This document shows positions 32,134 through 40,208 of a stretch of 64,000 bases of DNA, in pieces. The stretch is from Armatimonadota bacterium (GTDB lineage: Bacteria > Armatimonadota > Fimbriimonadia > Fimbriimonadales > Fimbriimonadaceae). The notes beneath the pieces were generated by a model. The model made no database searches, had not been told where the DNA came from, and saw only the letters and a list, made by a program, of their open reading frames with translations. Every line of letters begins with the position of its first letter. Within the stretch, counting starts at the first letter, position 1. The DNA is taken from contig JACRPN010000009.1 in the NCBI GenBank assembly GCA_016223145.1, forward strand, positions 62,001 to 126,000, written 5' to 3'. Both the position numbers and the translations under genes were made by a program.

Positions 32134-32775
32134 TTGGGGCCTTTCGGCTCGCGGGTCGTCGTCGTGGCCGGAACACCCAACGTATCGCATCATGAGTGCG
32201 AGGCGCTGCGCGCACGCTTGCTCCAAGCAGCGAGGGTGGTGGGTGAAGAAAGGCAACGCGCTGATGGCGGAAAGCTCTGGGATCGATTCGTGCGGCTCCC
32301 TGAGGAATCGCACGTGAGCCGCCTGGCGGGTTGGGCCCTGTCTCGGATGGCCCTGCTGCAGCTTCTTGAGGGCTGCATACCAGCCTCAACGAAGGAGCAG
32401 AGCATCCAAGCGAGCTTGGCACATACCCAGGGCGCAGGTGCGGCCGCAATTCTCCAGGCAGGTCTCCCGTTGCGGTTCGACGGCATTGGGATCGATATCG
32501 AACCCTCGTTGCGAGCAACATCAACGAAGCTGGACGCCCGGGTACGCCATCAAGAGGACCCGCCGAGCCTGGAGACATTGGACCTTTGGACGCTCAAAGA
32601 GGCATGCCACAAGGCCGACGGGCTTGAGGGCGACACGGCGTTCGCGGAGTATCGCGTCGGGCCGTTTGAGTCGAGGTCCCACATCGGGATCGACTCTCCA
32701 ACCCGCCGATACGCGTCAAGGCTTTGGGAAATCGAGGGCTTTCGAGTCGCGGTCGCCTTGCGCAGGCACGGGTGA
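32134..32775 (+). CDS. 4'-phosphopantetheinyl transferase-like protein
   Basis: About 213 aa if started at TTG 32134; no ATG or GTG is available nearby, so the start is uncertain and it could begin slightly upstream. It carries the PPTase core: SLAHTQGAGAAA (family SLSHS...AA), then FDGIGIDIEP (metal-binding Asp and Glu, about 121 and 123) and LWTLKEACHKADG (family W--KEA--KA-G). Such enzymes transfer phosphopantetheine from CoA to acyl or peptidyl carrier proteins. The N-terminal FGSRVVVVAGTPNV and ALSRMALLQL also fit. No polyketide or NRPS genes are in the window, so it may serve fatty acid ACP or a remote cluster. Confidence 0.78.
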   Translation: MGPFGSRVVVVAGTPNVSHHECEALRARLLQAARVVGEERQRADGGKLWDRFVRLPEESHVSRLAGWALSRMALLQLLEGCIPASTKEQSIQASLAHTQGAGAAAILQAGLPLRFDGIGIDIEPSLRATSTKLDARVRHQEDPPSLETLDLWTLKEACHKADGLEGDTAFAEYRVGPFESRSHIGIDSPTRRYASRLWEIEGFRVAVALRRHG

Positions 32776-32784
32776 AGCCTTGAA

Positions 32785-33420
32785 CTAGAGCTTCATCGCC
32801 ACGATCAGCCCGTCCCGGATTGGAACGATCGACACGTCCCACGCCGGATCGTGGACCAGGAGCCGGGTCGCGGTGCGAATGCCCTCCGTCGCCTCGGACT
32901 TATCCGAAGGGTCGAAGATGCGCCCGGACCACAGCATGTTGTCCATGAGCAGTACGCCGCCTGGCCTCAGTTTCTCGGCGATCACGGGCAGGGAAGCCGG
33001 GTATCCGGCCTTGTCGATGTCGTTGAAGATGACGTCGAACGGACCCTCCGCCTTCTTGAGCGCTGCGACGGCCTCGCCCACGGTGTAGCGCACCATCTCG
33101 CTGTAGCCCAGGTTCGCCAGATGCTCGCGGGCCATCGCCGAGAGGTCCTTGTCCCAGACCACGTGGTCGACCGTTCCGCCGCCGTTCTCCTCGACCGCCT
33201 TGCAGAACCAGGCCGTGGAGTAGCCATAGCCCGAACCCAGCTCAAAGACCCTCTTGGCGCCCACCATACGCGCAACCTGGTAGCAGAAGTGGCCTGCGGC
33301 TGGGCCGATGATCGGAAAGCCGTGCTCCTGGGCATAGGCCTCCATGCGCTGCATCTCGGCGGGGCGGCCGGGAGTCATGGCGTCAAGATAGGGCTTGAGT
33401 TCCGGGCAATAGAGGTCCAT
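32785..33420 (-). CDS. Class I SAM-dependent O-methyltransferase
   Basis: 211 aa from ATG 33420, preceded by CGGCGG. It has the COMT-like O-methyltransferase family 3 pattern: RVFELGSGYGYSTAWFCKAV for SAM binding, DHVVWDKDLSAMAREHL, PFDVIFNDIDKAGYPASLPV with the metal-binding acidic residues, and GGVLLMDNMLWSGRIFDP. These enzymes methylate catechol-like or other hydroxyl groups using Mg2+; the substrate is unknown. It is convergent with the PPTase gene, ten bases apart. Confidence 0.9.
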   Translation of the reverse strand: MDLYCPELKPYLDAMTPGRPAEMQRMEAYAQEHGFPIIGPAAGHFCYQVARMVGAKRVFELGSGYGYSTAWFCKAVEENGGGTVDHVVWDKDLSAMAREHLANLGYSEMVRYTVGEAVAALKKAEGPFDVIFNDIDKAGYPASLPVIAEKLRPGGVLLMDNMLWSGRIFDPSDKSEATEGIRTATRLLVHDPAWDVSIVPIRDGLIVAMKL

Positions 33421-33524
33421 CCGCCGGAATCTACCCTGAACCCACCGTGAACAATCGGCGCAATGAACCGTTTGAGCCACGTAAGTGTTCTAGTGTCTGA
33501 TTGGACCTCACGGAGCGAATAGCA

Positions 33525-34304
33525 ATGAAAATCATGCGAATTTTAGCGGCCGGCGTGTTGGCGTTGGCAATCTCGTCGATCTATGCCCAAGGCGGCGGCG
33601 CAGCCGGCGCCAGGGGCCAAGGCGGACCCGGAGGAGCGGGCGGTGCGCGAATGGGCGGACCCGGCGGCCAAGGCGGCATGCGCATGGGCGGCATGGGTCG
33701 CGCTGGCGGCGGACGCCTTCTTCTCAACGCCTCGGTTCAGAAAGAGCTCAAGATGACCAAAGCCCAGATCGACAAGGCTCAGAAGACCTTTGGTGAGGGC
33801 GCCGGCGGGGGAGCGGGGCGCGGACCCGGAGGCGGCGGACCTGGTGGCGGTGGAGCTGCCGGTGGTAGGGGCCAAGGCGGACCCGGAGGCGGCGGAATGA
33901 CTGACGCTCAGCGCGAGCAGCGACGTCTCGACATGGAGAAGCAGATCAAGAGCGTGATCAATGCGACCCAGTTCGCGCGTTATCAGCAGATCACGTTGCA
34001 GATCGGGGGTGCAGGGGCGCTCACGCGGCCCGACATCGCCAAGCAGGTCGGCATCACCGACAAGCAGGTCAAGCAGATTCGCGACATCCAGCAGAAGCAG
34101 TTTGAGTCCATGCGCGGCCAGATGGGCGGGCCTGGCGGAGGCGGCAGGGGCCCCGGTGGCCCTCCGGCTGGAGGCGGCAACATGATGGCGCAGTTCCAGA
34201 AGATGCGCGAGGAAACCAACAAGAAGGTCATGGCGGTCCTCACGCCTCAGCAGAAGAAGAAATGGGAGTCCATGCTCGGATCCCCTTTCAAGCTGCAGAT
34301 GTAG
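33525..34304 (+). CDS. Secreted Gly-rich protein with LTxxQ-like repeats (paralogue 1)
   Basis: 259 aa from ATG 33525. The signal peptide (MKIMRILAAGVLALAISSIYA) is followed by glycine-rich linkers (about 23-62, 92-128 and 200-220) that separate three helical segments. These carry related motifs: LLLNASVQKELKMTKAQIDK, ALTRPDIAKQVGITDKQVKQ and VMAVLTPQQKKKWESMLG. The LTPQQ/MTKAQ/ITDKQ pattern resembles Spy/CpxP-type LTxxQ proteins, periplasmic chaperones or metal sensors, so that is the best guess. A clear paralogue lies 635 bases downstream of its stop. Confidence 0.75.
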   Translation: MKIMRILAAGVLALAISSIYAQGGGAAGARGQGGPGGAGGARMGGPGGQGGMRMGGMGRAGGGRLLLNASVQKELKMTKAQIDKAQKTFGEGAGGGAGRGPGGGGPGGGGAAGGRGQGGPGGGGMTDAQREQRRLDMEKQIKSVINATQFARYQQITLQIGGAGALTRPDIAKQVGITDKQVKQIRDIQQKQFESMRGQMGGPGGGGRGPGGPPAGGGNMMAQFQKMREETNKKVMAVLTPQQKKKWESMLGSPFKLQM

Positions 34305-34328
34305 TTCTCGTCAACTGACCTCCAGAAA

Positions 34329-34359
34329 GGGCCGTGCGGATTCACCGCGCGGCCTTTTT
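34329..34359 (+). terminator. Rho-independent terminator
   Basis: GGCCGTGCGG (34330-34339), loop ATTCA, CCGCGCGGCC (34345-34354), then TTTTT: a 10-bp stem with one wobble, 25 bases past the stop of the Gly-rich gene. Confidence 0.9.
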
Positions 34360-34487
34360 CCAATTGGGATGGAGTTTTCTTGAGCTTGTTGGCGGCTCGG
34401 GTGGCTTGGCCCGCGCCGAAATGATCTCGAACCCCTCCGACAACATATTCGCAGGGAATTCTCCACCGGCGTCGAACAAGCAGAACC

Positions 34488-34832
34488 ATGGCAGACATCC
34501 ACCAATGGGTCACCACATCCAATGCGTTCGACGGCTATCGGGTTGTGCGGGGCTTTGGGGTCGTCCGAGGCATCACGGTCCGAAGCCGATCGGTCATCGG
34601 CAGCTTCGGCGCGGGAATCCAGACGCTCTTTGGAGGCAACATCACGCTCTACACGGAGCTCGCCGAAACGGCCCGCGCCGAGGCCTATGAGCTGATGATC
34701 CAGCATGCGGCCGCCATTGGCGCCAACGCGATCATCGCGATGCGGTACGACGCGAATGAGATTACGTCGGGCGTCACCGAGGTTATCGCCTACGGTACTG
34801 CCTGCTACATCGAGCCGATCCCTCAGCCCTGA
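34488..34832 (+). CDS. YbjQ/UPF0145-type protein
   Basis: 114-aa cytoplasmic protein of the YbjQ (heavy-metal-binding-like) family. Supporting segments are [40 protein letters not shown] and [13 protein letters not shown], matching the family's 'G-v-G-----s' and 'A-----A---GANAVI-v-yd' pattern. The biochemical role of the family is unclear. It has its own space between the terminator and the second LTxxQ paralogue. Confidence 0.88.
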   Translation: MADIHQWVTTSNAFDGYRVVRGFGVVRGITVRSRSVIGSFGAGIQTLFGGNITLYTELAETARAEAYELMIQHAAAIGANAIIAMRYDANEITSGVTEVIAYGTACYIEPIPQP

Positions 34833-34938
34833 CATCCCATCCATCGGTGGGCGCGCCCTGGGACCAATGAACCCTCAAACCCAGGCGTCGTCTTGGCTTG
34901 ATAGATCTCGCCCTGAGCTGGGCGACAAAGGAGATCGA

Positions 34939-35694
34939 ATGATGAACACACGAACTTGGATGACGATTGGAGCGGTTGCCGTATCGCTCACGACCGCCCT
35001 GGCCCAAGGCGCAGGCACGACCAGCACCACTCAAGGCAACGATCAGAAGGGTGGCGCCCAGCAAAGGCAGCAGCGCCAACAGCGCCAAGGCTTTCAGGGA
35101 CAGCTTCAGATGGCCGGACCAGGCCTTCTGCTCAACGAAGCCGTGCAGAAAGAACTCAAGATGACGCCTGAACAGGTCGAGAAAGCGAAGACGGCGTTTG
35201 GCGCCAACCGCCAACAAGCTAGGGGCGCAGCCCAAGGCCAGAGGCGCCAGGGTGCCGGGGGCGGTGCTGGACAAGACGTGCGCCAACTCCTCGGAAACCG
35301 TCAGCAGGAAGTCGAGAAGCAGGTCAAGGAGATCCTGGACGAAAAGCAGTTCGCCCGGTTCCAGCAACTGCAACTTCAGCAGCAGGGCGCTGCGGCGCTC
35401 GTGCGGCCGGACGTCGCCGACAGGGTCGGCCTGAGCCAGGAGCAGAAGGACAAGATCCGTCAGATCCAGCAAGAAAGCTTCGCCTCGCTGCGCGAGGCCA
35501 TGCAAGCCGCGCGGACCGGCCAGGGCGCCGATCGTCAGGGCGCGATGGCCCAGATTCGCGAGAAGATGATGAAAGCCCGCGAAGAGTCGAATGCGAAGAT
35601 CATCGGCATGCTCTCCGCCGAGCAGAAGAAGAAGTGGGACGACCTCCTCGGCCCGGCCTTCAACTTCGAGCAGATCAGGATCGGGAAGAAGTAG
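34939..35694 (+). CDS. Secreted Gln-rich LTxxQ-like protein (paralogue 2)
   Basis: 251 aa from ATG 34939 (AAAGGAGA at 34927-34934; a second ATG at 34942). After a signal peptide (WMTIGAVAVSLTTALAQ) comes a Gln/Arg-rich linker in place of the Gly-rich one in paralogue 1. The same three helical blocks then follow: GLLLNEAVQKELKMTPEQVE, ALVRPDVADRVGLSQEQKDK and IIGMLSAEQKKKWDDLLGPA. The blocks align with the paralogue over their whole length while the linkers differ, so the helices are the conserved working part. A periplasmic Spy/CpxP-like role is inferred. Confidence 0.75.
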   Translation: MMNTRTWMTIGAVAVSLTTALAQGAGTTSTTQGNDQKGGAQQRQQRQQRQGFQGQLQMAGPGLLLNEAVQKELKMTPEQVEKAKTAFGANRQQARGAAQGQRRQGAGGGAGQDVRQLLGNRQQEVEKQVKEILDEKQFARFQQLQLQQQGAAALVRPDVADRVGLSQEQKDKIRQIQQESFASLREAMQAARTGQGADRQGAMAQIREKMMKAREESNAKIIGMLSAEQKKKWDDLLGPAFNFEQIRIGKK

Positions 35695-35701
35695 GGGATT
35701 T

Positions 35702-35955
35702 CCCCCTCACCCGGTTCGCTTCGCTCACCGGCCTCTCCCACGGGTGGAGAGGCGGTTTGTCTCTCACATGAGCAGAGGCGATCCCCCTCCCCTTGTCCCG
35801 ATCTTCGGGATAGGGGGGGCGAAGATCCCGCGCCTCACGGGAGGGTAAGGGGGTGGAGGTTCCGGGCCCGAAATCCACCTCGCCCCTTGCTTCCGAGTCC
35901 CGACGGGTCGGGAAGGGAGAGGTCGGTGAACGAAGTGAACCGAGTGAGGGGTCAC
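35702..35955. repeat. Family D composite inverted element (MITE-like)
   Basis: The left part (35702-35755: CCCCCTCACCCGGTTCGCTT and on) and the right part (35911-35951, inverted: GGTCGGTGAACGAAGTGAAC, CGAGTGAGGGG) are two copies of the element seen at 22651, facing each other. Between them lies a long hairpin around TCCCGATCTTCGGGA (35797-35811) with flanking CCCCCT/AGGGGG. About 250 bases without a gene; to 36023 nothing else is visible. Confidence 0.8.
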
Positions 35956-36023
35956 TTGCCCGATATGTTCCGAATGCCGGGTGAGAGGGGGGGCTTGGTG
36001 GTCAAGGAATATTGAGCCCGGCC

Positions 36024-36884
36024 CTACTTCGAGAGCCCCTCCATCCTCGCCAACCGCTCTTGCTCGTTGGCGACGAGCCACGGGTCCGCCGAGAGCAGCT
36101 CATAGGCCCGCGCGAAGTACGGTTTCGCCTCCTCCGCCCTGCATAGCGCCAACAGGCACTCGGCAATCTCCTCCTGGCCGTAGCCATCCTGCTGGCCGGC
36201 GATTTCCTGACTCAGGGCGCGCTGCTCTTCAAGGGCCTCCTCGATTCGTCCAAGCGAGCGCTTGCACCGCGCGACGCACCACTTGGCGATGCGCACCGGG
36301 TCGGGTTTGCCTTGCTCGATGCGGAAGGCCAGCGCCTCTTCAAACAGCGCAAGCGCTTCGTCGTAGCGGTTTTGCCCATGATAGGTCCAGCCCAGGTTGT
36401 TCAGGAGCGAACCCCGCCAGTTCCGCGCGGCGGGATCCTGCGCCGCTCGCGCCAATTCCAACGCTTTCAGGTTCCAATTGACGCTTTCCTCGCCCGAGGT
36501 CACGATCCCCATCATGTGTGCGGCATCCACGCCGAGGAACTCCTCGCCCGCGGCCTGCGCCACGAGGAACGCCTCCTGAAAGAGCGGGGATGCGGCCGCC
36601 GGGTCTCCCGAAGAGTTGAGCACCCGCCCCCGCTCCAGCAGGTACCGGACTTTAACCTTCGGGCTCAAGTCCACGTGCGGCCGTACTTCTTCCAGTGCGG
36701 CATGAGCCTCTTCGAACCGCCGCTGGAGGCCCAGGGCCCGCGCCACCTGGGTCTTGGCTTCCCAGGCATAGGCTTCCTCGCCTTTTGTCCGCGCCTGGGC
36801 TTCAGCCTCCACGAACCGGGCTTCGCTGGCTGCGGGATCGTTGAAGTCCCAGAGGTCAAGGAGTCGGGGAAGGGCAGGTTCCAT
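36024..36884 (-). CDS. Cytoplasmic TPR-repeat protein
   Basis: 286 aa, no signal peptide or TM. Several TPR-like helical pairs are visible: ALGLQRRFEEAHAALEEV, GSLLNNLGWTYHGQNRYDEA and then LALFEEALAFR, GRIEEALEEQRALSQEI, and CLLALCRAEEAKPYFARAYE. The central NNLGWTYHGQNRYDEALALF is a near-perfect TPR. A protein-interaction role is all that can be inferred. It lies 42 bases upstream of the DprE1-like stop on the same strand's far side and is probably a separate unit. Confidence 0.82.
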   Translation of the reverse strand: MEPALPRLLDLWDFNDPAASEARFVEAEAQARTKGEEAYAWEAKTQVARALGLQRRFEEAHAALEEVRPHVDLSPKVKVRYLLERGRVLNSSGDPAAASPLFQEAFLVAQAAGEEFLGVDAAHMMGIVTSGEESVNWNLKALELARAAQDPAARNWRGSLLNNLGWTYHGQNRYDEALALFEEALAFRIEQGKPDPVRIAKWCVARCKRSLGRIEEALEEQRALSQEIAGQQDGYGQEEIAECLLALCRAEEAKPYFARAYELLSADPWLVANEQERLARMEGLSK

Positions 36885-36926
36885 TGGGAGACTCTTTTAC
36901 CTGAACGCACTGTTTGCGGTGCGTAG

Positions 36927-38369
36927 CTATCGAGCCTTGCCACCAAGCCCAAGCCTCTCCGCCAATGCACTCGACAGAACCCCATCTGGGTCAAGTTCCG
37001 ACTTGAAAGATCGCAGTGAGGCCAGAGCCTCGGCTCCCAGATACCTCTCCACATCCGAGGGACGCAGCGTCGAGTCCTTTGCCAGATAGAACCGCCCTTT
37101 CGACTCCAGCACCAGGTCGTTCATCCGGTGGCAGAGGTCCCAGAGCCGCTCCCGGTTCGCCTGCGTGACCTTGAAGTCCATCGCCAGCGAGTAGCCGTCT
37201 ACCCCGTGCGAAAGCAAAAACGGATCCGGCCGGTGACGCTTCATGACCACCAGGAAACTCTCAAGCCTCGCCTCCCTCTGCATCTGAAGCTGCCGCCCGA
37301 ACACGTAGCGTGCGTGCTCCTTCGGGACGAAGCTCTGGTACTGGATGAACCCATCCGGCAGGTAGGCCCAACGCCAGTTCGGCACGTAATCCAACAGAAA
37401 CGAGAAGCCCACCAGAGTATCGCTATAGGGCTTGCCGTCGCCCACCTTTCGTCCGGCAAAGCTCTTGGCGGCGTTGATCAGCCGCATCCCAAAGCGCCGG
37501 TTGAACCAGCGCAGCTTGCGCCAGACCGCCGACTTGGGGAAGATGCCCATGACCGTGTCGGGCAGGTCCTGATGGCTTGGGCGCAGGGTCATGCGCGCAC
37601 TCTCGGCCTTCGTGTACCAGGCCGCGTGGATGAGCCCCCGGCCCGCCGACTTGCCGTGCCCGAAGGCGTCGATCCAGCTCACCAAGTAGTCGGCTTCGGA
37701 CTCGTATTGCTCGAACGCCGCGAACTGCTCCTCCCAGTTGGCGCAGCTCACGGGCAACACTTGCAGCTCGCCGCATTCGACCTTCTTCAGCTGGAGCTTC
37801 ACCCGCACGATCGCGCCCAGCAGCCCTGCGCCCGAGATGGCCGCGAAGAACAGCGGGTCTGTGGGCGTCAGCGTGCGCAGCTTGCCATCGGGCGAAAGCA
37901 GATCTAACTCCAACACGTGCTCGCCGAGTGTGCCTTCCCTGAAGTTGTTCTTGCCGTGAATGTTCATGGCAAGCGCGCCGCCGAGGGTCGGGAACATGGT
38001 GCCGCTGACCACCGGGAGCCACCAGCCGTCTTCGAGCGTGTGGCGCCAGACCTCCTCGATCGTCACGCCGCCTTCTCCTTCAAAGATCCCGGTCTCGGGG
38101 TCCCATCCAAGGATGCGGTTCATCCGACAGAGGTCGATCAAGATGGATTCGGGAAGGTAGTTGGCATCGCCGTAGCTTCGGCCAGCGCCCCGAAGGCAGA
38201 CTTTCCGGCCGGTGTCCCTCGCCAGGTTGAAAAGGGCGGCGATCTCCTCGGCCCGGGTTGGCCGGAACACAAACGCGTCGGCGCCGCCGAGCATCCCAAA
38301 CCCTGCGACATGTTCGACTCGGTCGGGCGTGACGCCCAGACCCATCCCCATCGGAGCCTCGACCTTCAC
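36927..38369 (-). CDS. dprE1: DprE1-like FAD-dependent decaprenylphosphoryl-ribose 2'-oxidase
   Basis: 480-aa FAD oxidoreductase of the VAO/PCMH type. The start GTG 38369 overlaps the SDR stop (GTGA) with GGAGG eight bases before it; an in-frame ATG at 38429 would overlap that gene by 64 bases. It has KVCLRGAGRSYGDANYLPES (FAD binding), MFPTLGGALAMNIHGKNNFR, SGAGLLGAIVRVKLQLKKV and a C-terminal cap with RFYLAKDSTLRPSDVERYLG, as in DprE1/ALO-family proteins. DprE1 oxidises polyprenyl-phospho-ribose to the 2'-keto form, which DprE2 reduces to the arabinose epimer. Directly coupled to a DprE2-like gene and near a DPPR synthase-like gene, which makes this assignment strong. Confidence 0.85.
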   Translation of the reverse strand: MKVEAPMGMGLGVTPDRVEHVAGFGMLGGADAFVFRPTRAEEIAALFNLARDTGRKVCLRGAGRSYGDANYLPESILIDLCRMNRILGWDPETGIFEGEGGVTIEEVWRHTLEDGWWLPVVSGTMFPTLGGALAMNIHGKNNFREGTLGEHVLELDLLSPDGKLRTLTPTDPLFFAAISGAGLLGAIVRVKLQLKKVECGELQVLPVSCANWEEQFAAFEQYESEADYLVSWIDAFGHGKSAGRGLIHAAWYTKAESARMTLRPSHQDLPDTVMGIFPKSAVWRKLRWFNRRFGMRLINAAKSFAGRKVGDGKPYSDTLVGFSFLLDYVPNWRWAYLPDGFIQYQSFVPKEHARYVFGRQLQMQREARLESFLVVMKRHRPDPFLLSHGVDGYSLAMDFKVTQANRERLWDLCHRMNDLVLESKGRFYLAKDSTLRPSDVERYLGAEALASLRSFKSELDPDGVLSSALAERLGLGGKAR

Positions 38370-39091
38370 AGTTTCAACCTCCGGAAGATGAAGCTCGGAA
38401 TGCGCTTGATGATCGCGAAGATCAGCCAATGCTTGAAGCTCAAGTAGTGCTCCCCTGTCCGAGAGGCTTTCCTCAGAATGATCTCTGCCGCTTTGCGCGT
38501 GGGCATGAGAGAAGAGGCAGGCAGATGGTCGGTCATCTCGGAGGCTGTGGGTCCGGGCTTGACGGTCACCACCGTCACCCCTTGCCTTGCCAATCGGTTT
38601 CTGAGGGCCTCCATATAGGTGGCGACAGCGGCTTTACTGGTGTTATAGACCGGCTGGCCGCTGCGCCCCCGGTCGCCGGCGACGCTTCCGAGCGCGACCA
38701 TCGTGCCGCGTTTGGCGCCTTCGAAGCGGATGGCGGCCTGATTCATCCAGGCGATGCAGCCGAGCAGGTTCACGTCGACGATCTCGCGGTCCTTGGCGAA
38801 GGCGTATTCGTGCGCGCCGACATCAGGCATGACCCCAGCGGCGTAGATGATGAGATCCAGCCCGCCAAGCTGTTTGGTGGCCTCCTGAAAGAGATCCGGC
38901 ACGGCGTCGGTGTCGTGGACGTCGTGGACAAAAGTGATGACGCGGTCAGGGAGTTCGGCGCGAAGTTTCTCGAGGCGGTCTTCCCTACGTGCAATGGCGG
39001 CGACCTTGCAGCCGCGTTCGGCCAGCAGGCGCGTCAGCGCCTCCCCGATCCCTGAGGACGCTCCCACCACGATCGCCGTGTTCCAGTTCAT
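38366..39091 (-). CDS. dprE2: DprE2-like short-chain dehydrogenase
   Basis: 241-aa SDR from ATG 39091. TAIVVGASSGIGEALTRLLA is the NAD(P) loop, DLIIYAAGVMP the NAAG-type strand, and VYNTSKAAVATYMEALRN the catalytic YxxxK region (Y-N-T-S-K). PSFIFRRLKL at the C-terminus resembles the membrane-associated tail of DprE2. It is translationally coupled to the DprE1-like gene, with which it would epimerise polyprenyl-phospho-ribose to polyprenyl-phospho-arabinose. The open frame upstream of 39091 consists of repeat family C and is not part of the protein. Confidence 0.83.
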   Translation of the reverse strand: MNWNTAIVVGASSGIGEALTRLLAERGCKVAAIARREDRLEKLRAELPDRVITFVHDVHDTDAVPDLFQEATKQLGGLDLIIYAAGVMPDVGAHEYAFAKDREIVDVNLLGCIAWMNQAAIRFEGAKRGTMVALGSVAGDRGRSGQPVYNTSKAAVATYMEALRNRLARQGVTVVTVKPGPTASEMTDHLPASSLMPTRKAAEIILRKASRTGEHYLSFKHWLIFAIIKRIPSFIFRRLKL

Positions 39092-39103
39092 CGGCCCGTT
39101 ATC

Positions 39104-39276
39104 TGTAGCCGCAGGTTCCGTGCCTGCGCACTCCTTCCGTCCTCGCAATCCCGTAGGGCTCCTGTAGCCGCAGGTTCCGTGCCTGCGCACGAGTCCCTTG
39201 TACCCCTGCCAAAGCCTGCGGCTACCCTTAACTACCCCTATCAAAACGATACGCAGGCAAGGAACCTGCGGCTACA
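39104..39276. repeat. Family C repeats: two direct and one inverted copy
   Basis: TGTAGCCGCAGGTTCCGTGC, CTGCGCAC occurs at 39104-39131 and 39163-39190; an inverted copy (GCAGGCAAGGAACCTGCGGC, TACA) lies at 39253-39276. A shorter relative, AAAGCCTGCGGCTAC, is at 39211-39225. Each has an internal dyad (GCAGG/CCTGC). They fill the space between the DprE2-like start and the UbiA-family gene end. Confidence 0.9.
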
Positions 39277-39284
39277 GATTCACC

Positions 39285-40208
39285 TTACCGGTCCAGCAGC
39301 GGCACCTGCACGCCGCTGAGCGCAAAGACCGCCGACGCCACAAAGAGCACAACGCTCGCAAGGACGTGCGGGTCCCTCAGCAGGATGTCCGCCGGCTCGC
39401 CGCCCTCCTCCTTCGTGAAAACGAGCAAAAGGTAGCGGGCGATTCCATAGGCCACAAAGAGCGTGCTCAGGATCAGGGCAGGGAACTTACGGGCGGTCTC
39501 GCTCTCGATGGCGTAAATGCCATAGCAAAGGGTGCTGGCGGTCGCCGTGGCGATGACCAGCGCATCGAGTGCTCCCTTCGAATAGCCTCCCAGACTCTCA
39601 CGACTCGCGAGCTTGGAGTCGCCCTGCAGCAAGAACTCGTGCCGTCGCTTGGCAAAGCCCAGCATGAGCGCCAGGGAACCGGTACAGAAGAGCAGCCAGC
39701 CCGAAATCGGCACCCAGATCGCCGCCGCGCCGAGCACGGCGCGAAACACGAACCCGGTGCTGATCAGGAACACGTCCGCGACCGGCACGGCCTTGAACGC
39801 GGCGTTGTAGAGCGACTGAAGCAGGAGGTAAGCGCAGAGGATGGAGAGGCTCGAGGTGTTCAGCAAGAAGCCTCCCATCGCGAGGCCGCCCACCAGACAG
39901 ATCGCGGCGATGATCCAGGCGGATCCGGTCGTAAGGGCGCCTGAGGCCAAAGGGCGGTTCTTGCGCTCCGGGTGTTCGCGGTCGCGGTTGACGTCCAGGA
40001 TGTCGTTGACGGCGTACGTCCCCGAGCTCACCAGGCACATCGCGCCAAAGGCGATGATCGCCAGGCGCACGGCCTCAGGGTCGCGGAACTTGCCGGCAAA
40101 GAGGAAGGCGGCGAACACGAGCAGGTTCTTGGTCCACTGCCTGACGCGCAGCAGCCTGATCACCGGCCCGAGTCGCATAGCTGGATTATGGACGTTCCTG
40201 GAACTCAT
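39285..40208 (-). CDS. Polyprenyl-phosphate phosphoribosyltransferase (DPPR synthase-like, UbiA family)
   Basis: Integral membrane UbiA-superfamily enzyme, about 307 aa and eight to nine TMs. Start chosen at ATG 40208 (GAGGCG upstream); ATG 40178 is possible. It has RVRQWTKNLLVFAAFLFAGK, then the diagnostic NDILDVNRDREHPERKNRPL, and later YNAAFKAVPVADVFLISTGF with VFRAVLGAAA, which match mycobacterial Rv3806c-type DPPR synthase far better than menaquinone or haem prenyltransferases. It would transfer 5-phosphoribose from PRPP to polyprenyl phosphate, the step before DprE1/DprE2. A phosphatase for the 5-phosphate is not seen nearby. Confidence 0.85.
   Translation of the reverse strand: MSSRNVHNPAMRLGPVIRLLRVRQWTKNLLVFAAFLFAGKFRDPEAVRLAIIAFGAMCLVSSGTYAVNDILDVNRDREHPERKNRPLASGALTTGSAWIIAAICLVGGLAMGGFLLNTSSLSILCAYLLLQSLYNAAFKAVPVADVFLISTGFVFRAVLGAAAIWVPISGWLLFCTGSLALMLGFAKRRHEFLLQGDSKLASRESLGGYSKGALDALVIATATASTLCYGIYAIESETARKFPALILSTLFVAYGIARYLLLVFTKEEGGEPADILLRDPHVLASVVLFVASAVFALSGVQVPLLDR

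Noticed and set aside
39092-39244. 51-residue N-terminal extension of the DprE2-like SDR
   Set aside because: It is encoded by repeat family C and lies before a canonical SDR start.
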